Counted from the stretch's first letter, positions 52,435 to 63,153 are shown. The stretch is DNA of 64,000 nucleotides from Phyllobacterium zundukense (GCF_025452195.1 NZ_CP104972.1:310001-374000), one strand, 5' to 3'. The notes: a model not told the origin generated them from the sequence alone. A program made the numbers and translations.

Positions 52435-52459
52435 AACAAACGGCTGCCGCGTTGGTTCC
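52435..52459 (-). promoter_or_regulatory. EcfG-type promoter for YflT-like gene
   Basis: Minus-strand GGAAC (52459-52455), 17 bases, GTT (52437-52435). Confidence 0.65.
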
Positions 52460-52945
52460 CCGAGCTGGAAGATCGGACGGTTTTTTTTGGATTGTCGCCA
52501 AACGTCGTAACTGACTTAAACGAAAAGGCGGCAAACGTTCAGTGATCTGATCACCCAAAATTTTTGATGTCCGCGATTGATGGATTAGGCGAGCCAACTA
52601 CGCCCACGGCTTGGAGCCGAGCAACCGCCCGTGCGCTCATTTGGTCGGGCGACCAAAAAAGTCCCAAAAAATAGGCTTCTTGCACCAGCAGACGCTGTTG
52701 CTCATATTGAATACGATCTATTGGTTGTCGATGAGTATTTGTTCGTCATCGCGCTGCGCCGCTTGTGCGGCCGCCGATCGTTGCGATCGCACCTGCTTGT
52801 CATCGCCAATTTATTGATGGCCAAATTCCCACAGCGATAGTAGCTTCCAGCAATACACTGTGGGACGGTTTGTAAACGGCTGCATCGCCTTAGCCGCTGG
52901 CATTCGCGGTCGGGACGGATTGATACAAACACAGGGACGAATTCC
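52460..52945. other. Intergenic region upstream of cydA
   Basis: About 490 bases. It must contain the cyd promoter. No GGAAC-type element faces cydA. No FNR box (TTGAT-N4-ATCAA) was found by eye. No gene. Confidence 0.4.
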
Positions 52946-54379
52946 ATGCTCGGATTCTCTGCGCTAGAGCTGGCCCGAATTCAGTTTGGTTTTACGATTT
53001 CCTTTCACATTATTTTTCCTGCAATCACGATCGGTCTTGCGAGCTACCTCGCCGTTCTTGAAGGTCTGTGGTTGTGGAAGCAGGATGTTGTCCATCGCGA
53101 CCTGTACCATTTCTGGTCGAAAATTTTCGCGGTTAATTTTGCCATGGGCGTGGTATCCGGCATTGTCATGGCCTACCAGTTCGGCACGAATTGGAGCTAT
53201 TTTTCTGCATTTGCAGGAAGCATCACTGGCCCGTTGCTCACCTATGAGGTGCTAACCGCATTCTTCCTCGAGGCGGGTTTTCTCGGTGTCATGCTGTTCG
53301 GATGGAACAAGGTAGGTCCAGGCCTACATTGGTTCGCTACCATCATGGTGGCAATCGGAACACTCGTGTCTGCAACTTGGATCCTCGCATCGAACAGCTG
53401 GATGCAGACACCGCAAGGATCTGAAATTATCAATGGCCGGGTTGTGCCGGTGGACTGGCTGCAGGTCATTTTCAATCCCTCCTTTCCCTACAGATTGGCG
53501 CATATGACCGTGGCGGCATTCCTTGCTACCGCCCTTTTTGTCGGCGCATCCGGTGCGTGGCATCTGCTACGGGGCAACGATATTCGTCCGATACGCATCA
53601 TGCTGTCGATGGCCATGTGGATGCTGGTTCTCGTCACTCCATTGCAAATCGCACTCGGCGACGCGCATGGGCTCAACACCCTCAAATATCAACCCGCCAA
53701 GATTGCAGCAATGGAAGGCCACTGGGAAAACAAGCCGGGACAAAGCGTGCCGCTTATACTGTTCGGATGGCCCGACATGGCAGCTGAAAAGACGAAATTC
53801 GCCGTGGAAATTCCTCATCTCAGCAGCCTCATTCTTACTCATGAGTGGAATGGCCAATTTCCCGGGCTTAAGGAGTTTGCTCCCGAGGATCGTCCAAATT
53901 CAACGGTGGTTTTCTGGACATTTCGCATCATGGTGGGTTTGGGAGTCCTCATGCTCTTGTTGGGTGTATGGAGCTTGCTGTTACGGTATCGCCGAACCTT
54001 GTACCAATCGAAGCTATTCTTGCGCTTTGCCGTTGCGATGGGGCCCTCCGGACTGATCGCCATACTCGCTGGATGGTTTACCACCGAGATCGGCAGGCAA
54101 CCTTGGGTGGTCTATGGTGTCATGCGAACTAAAGATGCCGTGTCAAACCATTCGGCTCTGGCGCTGTCGACAACGCTTCTGGTTTTCATCGTGATCTACA
54201 TCGCGGTTTTCGGCACCGGGGTGAGTTACATGCTGAGGCTGGTGGCCGCAGGGCCAGCAGACATTCTTGATTCTGAACGGCAAGGTTCGCACCAAACCAA
54301 GCGGCCGGCCAGGCCACTGTCGGCAGCGCCTGACGACGTGGATCCAGCAATTGACCGACCGGGAAGCGAGGACGGATAG
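52946..54379 (+). CDS. cydA: Cytochrome bd-type quinol oxidase subunit I (CioA type)
   Basis: A 477-residue membrane protein with about nine spans. Conserved parts include ALELARIQFGFTISFHIIFP with the haem-ligand histidine, the quinol-loop region (shorter than in E. coli, as in cyanide-insensitive CioA oxidases) and GWFTTEIGRQPWVVYGVMRT. The enzyme oxidises quinol and reduces oxygen at low oxygen or in the presence of inhibitors or peroxide. cydB follows with one base between. The C-terminal ~30 residues are a hydrophilic tail. Confidence 0.95.
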   Translation: MLGFSALELARIQFGFTISFHIIFPAITIGLASYLAVLEGLWLWKQDVVHRDLYHFWSKIFAVNFAMGVVSGIVMAYQFGTNWSYFSAFAGSITGPLLTYEVLTAFFLEAGFLGVMLFGWNKVGPGLHWFATIMVAIGTLVSATWILASNSWMQTPQGSEIINGRVVPVDWLQVIFNPSFPYRLAHMTVAAFLATALFVGASGAWHLLRGNDIRPIRIMLSMAMWMLVLVTPLQIALGDAHGLNTLKYQPAKIAAMEGHWENKPGQSVPLILFGWPDMAAEKTKFAVEIPHLSSLILTHEWNGQFPGLKEFAPEDRPNSTVVFWTFRIMVGLGVLMLLLGVWSLLLRYRRTLYQSKLFLRFAVAMGPSGLIAILAGWFTTEIGRQPWVVYGVMRTKDAVSNHSALALSTTLLVFIVIYIAVFGTGVSYMLRLVAAGPADILDSERQGSHQTKRPARPLSAAPDDVDPAIDRPGSEDG

Positions 54380-54380
54380 C

Positions 54381-55388
54381 ATGGGGATAGACCTTCCGCT
54401 GATTTGGGCAATCATCATCGCGTTTGGGTTGATGATGTATGTCATCATGGATGGTTTCGATCTCGGCATCGGAATCCTCTTTCCGTTCGTGCCAGACCGC
54501 GATGATCGCGATACGATGGTCAACACCGTCGCCCCAGTATGGGACGGCAATGAAACGTGGCTCGTCCTTGGCGGCGCGGCATTGTTGGCGGCCTTTCCCC
54601 TGGCCTATTCGATCATCCTCAGCGCTTTGTATTTTCCTCTCTTCTTGATGCTCGGAGGCCTCATCTGGAGAGGTGTGGCATTCGAATTTCGCTTTAAAGC
54701 GAATGACAGTCACAAGCCGTTTTGGGACAAGGCCTTTGCCTGGGGATCGTACATTGCAACTTGTTCGCAGGGGCTTGCGCTTGGAGGCTTTATTAATGGC
54801 TTTGAGGTCAAGGATGCGGCATTCAGCGGCGGTGTTCTCGATTGGCTTACCCCGTTCAGTCTCTTCACGGGGGTAGCGTTGGTTGTGGCTTATGCGCTGC
54901 TTGGTTGCACTTGGCTGATCATGAAAACCGAAGGCGAGTTGCAGCGGCGTATGATCAAGCTTGCGCGACCAGCCACCTTGGCAGTGCTTGCAATCATCAT
55001 CATCGTCAGTGTGTGGACACCGCTGGTACATCCAGATGTGGCAAACCGCTGGTTCGCCTTACCGAATATTTTGTTTTTTGCCCCGGTGCCAGCGCTTGTG
55101 TTGGCTACAACCTGGGCCATCCTTCGTCTGCTTAGGGGTGAGCCCCACGTCGGGCCGTTTTTGTTCACATTGTTCTTACTCTTTTTAGGCTACAGCGGGC
55201 TCGCTATAAGCCTTTGGCCAAATATAGTGCCCCCTGCGATATCCATTTGGGAAGCGGCAGGTCCAGCGGAGAGCATGGGGTTCACCCTTGTCGGCGCGCT
55301 CCTCGTGATACCATGCATCCTAGCCTACACGGCGTGGTCGTATTACGTCTTCCGAGGAAAGGTAAAGCCAGGCGAAGGCTATCACTGA
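54381..55388 (+). CDS. cydB: Cytochrome bd-type quinol oxidase subunit II
   Basis: A 335-residue membrane protein (start GIDLPLIWAIIIAFGLMMYV; conserved DGFDLGIGILFPF and VWDGNETWLVLGG). The ATG at 54381 lies one base after the cydA stop; the longer open frame upstream overlaps cydA and is not used. It is the second core subunit of the oxidase. Its stop overlaps the next start by one base (TGATG). Confidence 0.95.
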   Translation: MGIDLPLIWAIIIAFGLMMYVIMDGFDLGIGILFPFVPDRDDRDTMVNTVAPVWDGNETWLVLGGAALLAAFPLAYSIILSALYFPLFLMLGGLIWRGVAFEFRFKANDSHKPFWDKAFAWGSYIATCSQGLALGGFINGFEVKDAAFSGGVLDWLTPFSLFTGVALVVAYALLGCTWLIMKTEGELQRRMIKLARPATLAVLAIIIIVSVWTPLVHPDVANRWFALPNILFFAPVPALVLATTWAILRLLRGEPHVGPFLFTLFLLFLGYSGLAISLWPNIVPPAISIWEAAGPAESMGFTLVGALLVIPCILAYTAWSYYVFRGKVKPGEGYH

Positions 55389-55537
55389 TGTCGTCGGAAC
55401 GCTCTCCGGCACCCGAGCACAGCTGGCTTCGACGAGTGGGATGGCTGGTGCTGATCTGGGCCGCAAGCGTGGCAGCACTCGGAGTTGTCGCCGGTCTTTT
55501 TCGCGTCCTCATGAGTCTTGCTGGTCTTACTGTTTAA
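55388..55537 (+). CDS. DUF2474 small subunit of bd-type oxidase
   Basis: A 49-residue protein with one membrane span (WLRRVGWLVLIWAASVAALG, then VVAGLFRVLMSLAGL). It overlaps the cydB stop by one base. DUF2474 proteins follow cydAB in many proteobacteria, in the place taken by CydX in E. coli, and are thought to be a third subunit. It is too short for usual length cut-offs. Confidence 0.85.
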   Translation: MSSERSPAPEHSWLRRVGWLVLIWAASVAALGVVAGLFRVLMSLAGLTV

Positions 55538-55661
55538 GGCAAGTTGAGCCGATACACCATGGCACGCGGTGGTCGGGGGCTGTTCGGCAGATTGGTTAGG
55601 GACTAAGCAACAGCCGGCGAGACTGCGGTACATATCGCGTTCACTTCGACATATGAATTGA

Positions 55662-56005
55662 CTATAGAGGATGTTCCTCGTTGGTCTCGAATGATCTGAC
55701 CACCCGATGAATTACATTCGGCAGCACTGCTTTTTCAGCGAAGTGTACGGTTACGCCGGGATAAACATCCTCCGCAAATTTACGCTGATAGGCAACTTCA
55801 CGTCTCGTCACGAAAGCCGGTGCTACGCCGAAAAATTCACTAAGGGCAACTACCACCAAAACGAGGAAGCAAAGTGCGATCTCAATGGGATGTGGTTGTC
55901 ATTTAGAAGAGATGCGGTAGTGAGACCCACTAACGGTGCAACTGAAATCCAAATCATCAAAGGTGCGCGCACTACGTGCCAAAAAATGTTTCGGCGTTTC
56001 GTCAT
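55662..56005 (-). pseudogene. Small membrane protein gene with a frameshift
   Basis: From the ATG at 56005 one frame gives TKRRNIFWHVVRAPLMIWIS and VAPLVGLTTASLLNDNHIP. There sense moves to another frame: IEIALCFLVLVVVALSEFFG, VAPAFVTRREVAYQRKFAED, ending at 55662. One extra base near 55885 would restore a protein of ~114 residues with two membrane spans. I do not recognise the family. It may be a recent break or an error in a C run. Confidence 0.55.
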
Positions 56006-56275
56006 AATGGTTCCGAGGCAAACGTGGTCAATCGGCAAGCTTACTCCGGCAAGCCTGACTTCAATAGTCCTGACGAAGCAATTCCTTCTTCGGCCTAACA
56101 GTTCATGCACACAGCAACCATGGGCGCCGGCGATATCGAATGCGCGTTCGAACACCCACAAAATGTAGGCTTGGGCACGCCTGCATGAGCCCATTGAGCC
56201 GGAATCGCCGCCGTCGTGGCGGCACACGGGCAGGATAATTTCCGAGGCGACCTTCCAATCCTTCCCGATCTTCTT

Positions 56276-56637
56276 TCAGTTGACGATCCTCAGGAATGGC
56301 TTGGGAGTTCCGTCCTGCCCGGCACAGGAGACGGTAATCTCAACAGGCGCATAAGATTCCGCGATATCGGGGGGGCAGCCCGACGACCTTGAGTTTGGAT
56401 AGATCAGGCGTCAACACGACAGGGCCCGAGGCCGCTATATCGTGCAGTTTCTGATCGATCGCGTCGTTGCCCCAGAAGCCCGCCCAGTTGCCTTCGGATG
56501 GGATCGCACTCTTCGCGACCACGCGATTGGATCGTGCTGATGGTGCGGATATCCAGCGGGTCCTTGGTGGCTGCCGAGGCTGCCGTCGCAAAGCCCGCGA
56601 AAACACTTGCCAGAGTGACGGTTGCGGCCAAGAGCAT
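56276..56637 (-). pseudogene. Exported small protein with two frameshifts
   Basis: From the ATG at 56637 a signal peptide (LLAATVTLASVFAGFATAAS) leads to TKDPLDIRTISTIQ. Then sense moves to a second frame (VVAKSAIPSEGNWAGFWGND, VVLTPDLSKLKVVGLPP) and, after a run of seven C (minus strand, about 56370-56376), to a third (DIAESYAPVEITVSCAGQDG) that ends at 56276. Joined, ~120 residues. Six instead of seven C would repair the last break. Family unknown. Confidence 0.6.
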
Positions 56638-56820
56638 TTTTGCATTGTATATCTTCTGTTCCGATGCGTTTTCATGGCAAAACGACGCCGCTGGGCCAAG
56701 GTTTCGGCGCTTATCGCGCCGATGTCATGCTCCCCGGCGGGCGTTCATGGCGGTTGGGTAAGTATGCTCGACCGGGGTGCATCCGGACGGATACACCCGC
56801 GGTCACGCCGCCATTGAGGT

Positions 56821-57327
56821 TCACTTGTCGCTGTTGATCGCGATGCGCTTGGCATTTGCCTGCGCTTTTTCGGTCTTCGGCAATATCACGGTCAGCAGGC
56901 CGTTCTTGAACGTCGCCGCGACCTTGCCCTCGTCGACCTCCCGGCCAAGCCCGATGCGCCGTTCGAAGCGTCCGTAGTAGCGCTCACTGAACTGCCGCTC
57001 CTTGTCCTCGGCTTCCGACTTCTTTTCTCCACGAAGCGTCAGAACGCCGTCTTCCAGGAGAACCTCGACATCTTTTTCCTCAAGGCCGGACACCTCGGCC
57101 GAGACCATGATTTCCTTGTCGTTCTCCGAGAATTCGACGCTCGGCCATGTTCCTCGCGGTGTCATCTGGCCAAACAGCGAGGGGGTACCAAACCCTCGGA
57201 AAACCTCGTCGAACAGTTTGTTGACGTCGCGATGCAACGACAGGAAAGGATCCATGTCGCTATCGCGATAGAGGCGCGGAACCTGGTTGTTACCACGGTT
57301 CCATGGTATCAAATCTCGTACGCTCAT
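56821..57327 (-). CDS. Small heat-shock protein Hsp20 (alpha-crystallin domain)
   Basis: A 168-residue holdase chaperone. The N-terminal arm (DMDPFLSLHRDVNKLFDEVF) is followed by the alpha-crystallin domain (PSVEFSENDKEIMVSAEVSG, LEEKDVEVLLEDGVLTLRGE) and the C-terminal signature FKNGLLTVILPK, with the A-x-x-N-GLL pattern. It is of the HSP-C-like class common in environmental bacteria. The start at 57327 has AAGGAGAC; it lies 84 bases downstream of a second Hsp20 gene and is co-transcribed with it. Confidence 0.95.
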   Translation of the reverse strand: MSVRDLIPWNRGNNQVPRLYRDSDMDPFLSLHRDVNKLFDEVFRGFGTPSLFGQMTPRGTWPSVEFSENDKEIMVSAEVSGLEEKDVEVLLEDGVLTLRGEKKSEAEDKERQFSERYYGRFERRIGLGREVDEGKVAATFKNGLLTVILPKTEKAQANAKRIAINSDK

Positions 57328-57411
57328 TATCTTGTCTCCTTTCTCCTGCTTTTTATGCCAGCGAGCACCGACGCGTTGGGACGGGGGGCTCGTTCGGCGG
57401 TCACTTCCCAA

Positions 57412-57876
57412 TCAGGCGGCGACGTCCCCATCGATCCGTTTCGACGTCGACTCCTTGCCCGCGTTGATGGCGATGCGGCGCGGTTTCATCTCCTCAGGGA
57501 TTTCCTTTTTGAGATCGATGACAAGCAGACCGTTTTCCAGCTTCGCGCTTGTGACGCTGACGTGATCAGCAAGTTCGAAGCGGCGCTCGAACTGGCGCAG
57601 AGCCAGACCATGATGGAGGTATTGCATCTCCTCGTCTTGCGCCTTTGCGCCATTGATCACGAGGAGATTAGGTTCGTGCGTGATCGTCAGTTCCTCGTCG
57701 GTAAAGCCGGCCACGGCAAGCATGATGCGATAGATGTCCTCGCCGAACTTCAAGATGTCGTAGGGCGGCCAGTCGCCGGCGGTTGGGGGCGGACCGGCGT
57801 TTTCAAGCAAATTGAAAATGCGGTCGAAGCCAATGCTAGACCTGTAAAAGGGGGAAAAGTCCGTGTTGTTTCTCAT
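57412..57876 (-). CDS. Small heat-shock protein Hsp20, IbpA class
   Basis: A 154-residue protein of the IbpA/HspA-type class found in rhizobia (FYRSSIGFDRIFNLLENAGP, PPYDILKFGEDIYRIMLAVA, LHHGLALRQFERRFELADHV, LENGLLVIDLKKEIPEEMKP). It binds unfolded proteins until DnaK can refold them. The leader carries a ROSE-like RNA thermometer at 57880-57932. It is the first gene of a two-Hsp20 operon. Confidence 0.95.
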   Translation of the reverse strand: MRNNTDFSPFYRSSIGFDRIFNLLENAGPPPTAGDWPPYDILKFGEDIYRIMLAVAGFTDEELTITHEPNLLVINGAKAQDEEMQYLHHGLALRQFERRFELADHVSVTSAKLENGLLVIDLKKEIPEEMKPRRIAINAGKESTSKRIDGDVAA

Positions 57877-57879
57877 AGC

Positions 57880-57932
57880 TACATCCTCCTCTCAAGAGCA
57901 ATATAGTCACGAGGAACGCCAAGAAGCTGGCG
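57880..57932 (-). promoter_or_regulatory. ROSE-like RNA thermometer in Hsp20 leader
   Basis: In the minus-strand leader, TTGCT (57901-57897) faces the Shine-Dalgarno AGGAGG (57890-57885), the pairing that defines the last hairpin of ROSE elements in rhizobial small heat-shock genes. A further hairpin CGCCA...TGGCG lies just upstream (about 57916-57931). Melting at high temperature would free the ribosome site. Confidence 0.55.
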
Positions 57933-58140
57933 CTCCCTGACCATTGCCCGCCCCTTGCGGCGACAGGCGACAAAGACATGGAGATTGCCTTGTCCTGCGT
58001 CAAGAGGACGCTGGCCGTTGCTGTGATTTTTCTGCGAGTGGCCCCTTCTTGTGCAACGAGCGAAGCTCTTCAGCGTTTCTTGGGTGGCAAACCTGATCAG
58101 TGTCAGCCCGCGATTTGCGGATAACCGAGGAGAAGGAACG

Positions 58141-58389
58141 ATGGTTATGACGCGTAAGGACGTGACTTCGGTGCTTGGTCCGGTAGACGAGACGACAATT
58201 GCGGAAATTATTTCGACGGGGGCATCGCCTGATGAACTGAGAGAAGCCCTGATATGGCTGAACAACGACGAAGTGTTGATGGGAGAAAGTCGCCCTCTTC
58301 CGGCAAGCCGGGTCGCCGCCCTGATCGATCTTCTTGAGGCTGAGGAAATAAGCGACGATCCGGTTCCGCCGGTCCCACCGTTTGAATGA
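58141..58389 (+). CDS. Small conserved acidic protein
   Basis: An 82-residue acidic helical protein (KDVTSVLGPVDETTIAEIIS, ELREALIWLNNDEVLMGESR, LIDLLEAEEISDD). GGAGAAGGA precedes the ATG at 58141. It resembles short Rhizobiales proteins of unknown function. It is divergent from the Hsp20 operon, with ~250 bases between. Confidence 0.65.
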   Translation: MVMTRKDVTSVLGPVDETTIAEIISTGASPDELREALIWLNNDEVLMGESRPLPASRVAALIDLLEAEEISDDPVPPVPPFE

Positions 58390-58553
58390 ACGGCGTCGTC
58401 TGCGGTCTCGTGTGATGGGAGCGCGCAATGGCGTTCGGTTCATTGATCATCGCATCGAACTAACCGAAGACAGTGGTCCCGGACTCGATGTGAGCCGGAC
58501 GCTAATGCTGTTTGCAAGATGGTGTTGCACCATATCTCGTGGGAGATGCGGCC

Positions 58554-58760
58554 ATGGATGACAGAGGCAAACTAGAGCAACAGGTGGCGGCTGACATGGA
58601 AGCATTGCCGGAAGGCTGTGCACGGATCGACGTCGAGGCCGTCGCGAGGTTCTATGCTGGAGGGTTTGTCCGCATTCCGTTCAATGACATAGTTGCGATG
58701 ATTGTCAAAGAAGCCGAAAGACGCGGCCTCCCTCACGCACATATGGGTCAAAAGATCTGA
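58554..58760 (+). CDS. Small conserved hypothetical protein
   Basis: A 68-residue helical protein (KLEQQVAADMEALPEGCARI, FVRIPFNDIVAMIVKEAERR). The ATG at 58554 has GGGAGAT upstream; a frame from 58512 is also open. It lies between the previous small gene and groESL on the same strand. Not recognised. Confidence 0.6.
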   Translation: MDDRGKLEQQVAADMEALPEGCARIDVEAVARFYAGGFVRIPFNDIVAMIVKEAERRGLPHAHMGQKI

Positions 58761-58883
58761 AGAGGCCTCTCTTTTCACGGCGTGATCGACAGCAAGGCGA
58801 CGGTTCTCTCTCAGGCCAAATTCGATACAATTCCACAGCCTGGCAATCGGGGCAGAAAGGATTCGTTATATGAATCCATGGCA

Positions 58884-58910
58884 TTAGCACTCTATAGAGG
58901 CGAGTGCTGA
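58884..58910. promoter_or_regulatory. CIRCE operator (HrcA site) of groESL
   Basis: TTAGCACTC-N9-GAGTGCTGA, one mismatch to the consensus (last T/A pair). It lies ~150 bases before groES. HrcA represses through this element at normal temperature. Confidence 0.9.
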
Positions 58911-59060
58911 AATTTTTTCATCATCCTCTTGAAATGCTGAATGTGCGAAACCAATTCGTTGTACGCGCGATGCCGGAAAGGATCGCGCGATCCGCGCCGG
59001 TCCGCTCCGGATGCGGCGCGGAGGAACTTCAAAAATTTATTTGACTAAGAGGAGAACGAC

Positions 59061-59378
59061 ATGACGTTCCGTCCATTGCATGACCGTATCCTGGTCCGCC
59101 GGATCGAGGCTGATGAAAAGACAGCCGGTGGCATCATCATCCCCGATACCGCCAAGGAAAAGCCGCAGGAGGGCGAGGTCATTGCCACCGGGCCCGGCGC
59201 GCGCGACGAAAGCGGCCAATTGCAGCCGCTCGACGTCAAGGTTGGCGACCGCATTTTGTTCGGCAAATGGTCCGGCAGCGAGATCAGGCTCAAGGGCGAG
59301 GACCTCCTGATCATGAAGGAATCCGATGTTATGGGGGTAATTGAGGCCGAGAACACGGCGAAAAAGGCAGCAGCCTGA
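59061..59378 (+). CDS. groES: Co-chaperonin GroES
   Basis: A 105-residue 10-kDa chaperonin ([40 protein letters not shown] with the mobile loop, [13 protein letters not shown] strand). It caps GroEL during folding of client proteins. A CIRCE site lies upstream and groEL follows 56 bases downstream. Rhizobia often have several groESL operons; this HrcA-controlled one in an accessory region may be a supplementary copy. Confidence 0.98.
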   Translation: MTFRPLHDRILVRRIEADEKTAGGIIIPDTAKEKPQEGEVIATGPGARDESGQLQPLDVKVGDRILFGKWSGSEIRLKGEDLLIMKESDVMGVIEAENTAKKAAA

Positions 59379-59422
59379 CAATGCCGATTTAAAACACGAA
59401 CAATGCAACGCTGCCGATTTAA

Positions 59423-61063
<1,641 letters not shown>

Positions 61064-61070
61064 TAAGGGA

Positions 61071-61098
61071 GGCTGTGCCCGCCCGGGCGGGCACAGCC
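61071..61098 (+). terminator. Hairpin after groEL
   Basis: A perfect 28-base palindrome (arms GGCTGTGCCCGCCC and complement, no loop spacer) 8 bases after the groEL stop. No strong T run. Confidence 0.6.
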
Positions 61099-61243
61099 GC
61101 TTGTTGCGAGGTGACGCCGCGAACGCTGTTGGGCCCGCGAACATTCAACCGATGTAGCCGGGCCCATTGACGGAAGGGAATCGAGCCCGCTTCACCCGAT
61201 GGCCAGCGGGCCAAGAGGAGGATTGAAGAGTTTGGAGGGCAAT

Positions 61244-62590
61244 ATGATGACGCGTTCGTCCGGATGTCTTTGCGCGTTTGCCGCACTTGTTCTCATACTG
61301 TGTCCTGAACCCTTGTCTGTGGCTACTGCGCAGCCACAACAACCTGCCATAGGTGCGGCCATGCGCCCTCTCGCCGATGTGCTGGAGGTGGTGACGCCGG
61401 CTGTCGTCAACATCGCGGTGAAGTCCGGTTCGTCCGCCGAGACGAATCCTCTCTACAACGATCCGTTCTTCCGTCGCTATTTCGACCCCCCTGAAATGCG
61501 GCAACGTTTGAGTGCCGGATCCGGTGTCATCGTCGACGCGGATAAGGGCTATATCCTAACCAATCACCATGTTGTGGCTGACGCGGGTGAAATCTCGGTA
61601 ACCCTGAAGGACAGGCGTCGCTTTGTTGCCGTGCTCGTCGGCAGCGACAAGGCAACCGATATAGCTCTGATCAAGATCAAAGCTCCACAATTGCAGGCCT
61701 TGCCGTTTGGCGACTCCGATGCGCTTCGGGTTGGTGACACGGTCGTGGCGATCGGCAATCCATTCGGCCTCGGCCAGACCGTAACCTCCGGCATCGTCAG
61801 TGCGCTCGGCCGCAGTGGTATCAATATCGAAGGTTATGAAGACTTCATCCAGACCGATGCCTCAATCAATCCCGGCAATTCCGGCGGCGCCCTGGTGACG
61901 GCAGACGGCAAGTTGGTCGGCATCAACACGGCGATTATCGCCCCGGCCGGCGGCAATGTCGGTATCGGGTTTGCGGTGCCGATCGCCATGGCGTCCACCG
62001 TGATGCAGCAGCTCATCCAACATGGCGAGGTGCGCCGTGGCCGCATTGGTGTCGTTATCCAGGATGTGACCCCCGACCTGGTGCAGGCGCTCGGTCTTAC
62101 CGAAAGTTCCGGCGTGGTAGTCAGCAGCGTCGAACAAGGTTCTCCCGCCGCAGGCGCCGGCCTTCAGGCTGGAGATGTCATCATGAGCGTCGATAACCAT
62201 CGCATTTCCAGCTCGGCTGACCTGCGCAACCGCATCGGGCTCGCCCCGGCCGGCTCGGAAATTGAAATCGACTATATGCGCAACGGAACGCGCAAATCCG
62301 TCACCATGCGCATCGAAGTTGCCGGCGCGATTGATGAAACCGAAGCACAGGTCGATCGGCTCGAGGGCGCGGAGTTTCGGGATGCGGGAGGAACCGTTGT
62401 CGTCAAACATATCGAGGAAGGCAGCGCGGCGGCTCAGTCAGGCTTGCGCGTCGGCGATGTAATCGTCGCCGTCAACCGCCGCCCGGTCTCGTCGCTTTCA
62501 GATCTGACGACGGCATTGCATGATGCAGCGCGCACAATTGCGCTCGATCTCATTCGCGGCGGGGAAAAGGTATTCCTGATCATCCGTTAG
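61244..62590 (+). CDS. Exported Deg/HtrA-type serine protease
   Basis: A 448-residue periplasmic protease/chaperone. Signal peptide (CLCAFAALVLILCPEPLSVA), trypsin-like domain with the catalytic triad His in YILTNHHVV, Asp in ATDIALIKI and Ser in NPGNSGGAL, then two PDZ domains (GRIGVVIQDVTPDLVQALGL; the second around VVVKHIEEGSAAAQSGLRVG). This is the DegQ/DegP plan. GGAGGG lies before the ATG at 61244. It follows groEL and may share stress control, but a hairpin separates them. Confidence 0.93.
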   Translation: MMTRSSGCLCAFAALVLILCPEPLSVATAQPQQPAIGAAMRPLADVLEVVTPAVVNIAVKSGSSAETNPLYNDPFFRRYFDPPEMRQRLSAGSGVIVDADKGYILTNHHVVADAGEISVTLKDRRRFVAVLVGSDKATDIALIKIKAPQLQALPFGDSDALRVGDTVVAIGNPFGLGQTVTSGIVSALGRSGINIEGYEDFIQTDASINPGNSGGALVTADGKLVGINTAIIAPAGGNVGIGFAVPIAMASTVMQQLIQHGEVRRGRIGVVIQDVTPDLVQALGLTESSGVVVSSVEQGSPAAGAGLQAGDVIMSVDNHRISSSADLRNRIGLAPAGSEIEIDYMRNGTRKSVTMRIEVAGAIDETEAQVDRLEGAEFRDAGGTVVVKHIEEGSAAAQSGLRVGDVIVAVNRRPVSSLSDLTTALHDAARTIALDLIRGGEKVFLIIR

Positions 62591-62832
62591 GAGGCTTGCC
62601 ATCAGACGTCGTGAAACTGTTTGTCGATTGGGAGAAGAAAATGAGGAAATCCGTTCGATGGAGTAGCGCCGGGCGACAATCGCCGCGCCGTTTAAGGTAC
62701 GGCTGGCGAAGACGCGGAGCTGACCGGGTTTCGGCCCACCACGCCGCATCTCGAACCGGCGCTGCACAGGGCAAACGCAATCGATTGGCTTACCCGGTGG
62801 AACGCCAACCGTTGGTAACAAAGGAGGAGCTC

Positions 62833-63153
62833 ATGGAATGCAACGTCTTCGAAGAGCCCGTCAGCCTATTTGTCGGACTCGGTTTACCAGTTCAGGTCAG
62901 GACCGTGGCGGAAGCTTACGCACTGCTCGGCGAATGGCCTTTATCGAAAACCGATCCTGCGCACACTCTGGCTATCAAGGCTTGCAAGGCAGCGCTATCC
63001 GGAGAGATAGAAGCGCAGACCGCTCGCGGCCTGTTCGTTGCCTTTGCCCATAGGCACGACCTTTTGGCGCCTGAGGGGGCTGCCTCGCAAGCCAATGCAG
63101 ACAAAGCCGGTCGTTCCGGCATCTTTCTCGAGCATGACAGGAGGTCAACATGA
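62833..63153 (+). CDS. DUF982 family protein
   Basis: A 106-residue protein with the DUF982 pattern (FEEPVSLFVGLGLPVQVRTV, AEAYALLGEWPL, AIKACKAALSGEIEAQTARG, LFVAFAHRHD). AAGGAGGAGCTC precedes the ATG at 62833. Its stop overlaps the next tiny gene (ATGA). DUF982 proteins are almost restricted to Rhizobiales; function unknown. A second family member is at 43013. Confidence 0.8.
   Translation: MECNVFEEPVSLFVGLGLPVQVRTVAEAYALLGEWPLSKTDPAHTLAIKACKAALSGEIEAQTARGLFVAFAHRHDLLAPEGAASQANADKAGRSGIFLEHDRRST

Noticed and set aside
54186..55031. 281-codon minus-strand frame opposite cydB
   Set aside because: Very rich in His, Arg and Cys as expected for an antisense frame of a membrane protein; cydB is certain.
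57281..57305. GGAAC...GTTCC inverted repeat before the second Hsp20 gene
   Set aside because: It lies inside the coding sequence and the spacing is 15, not 17.
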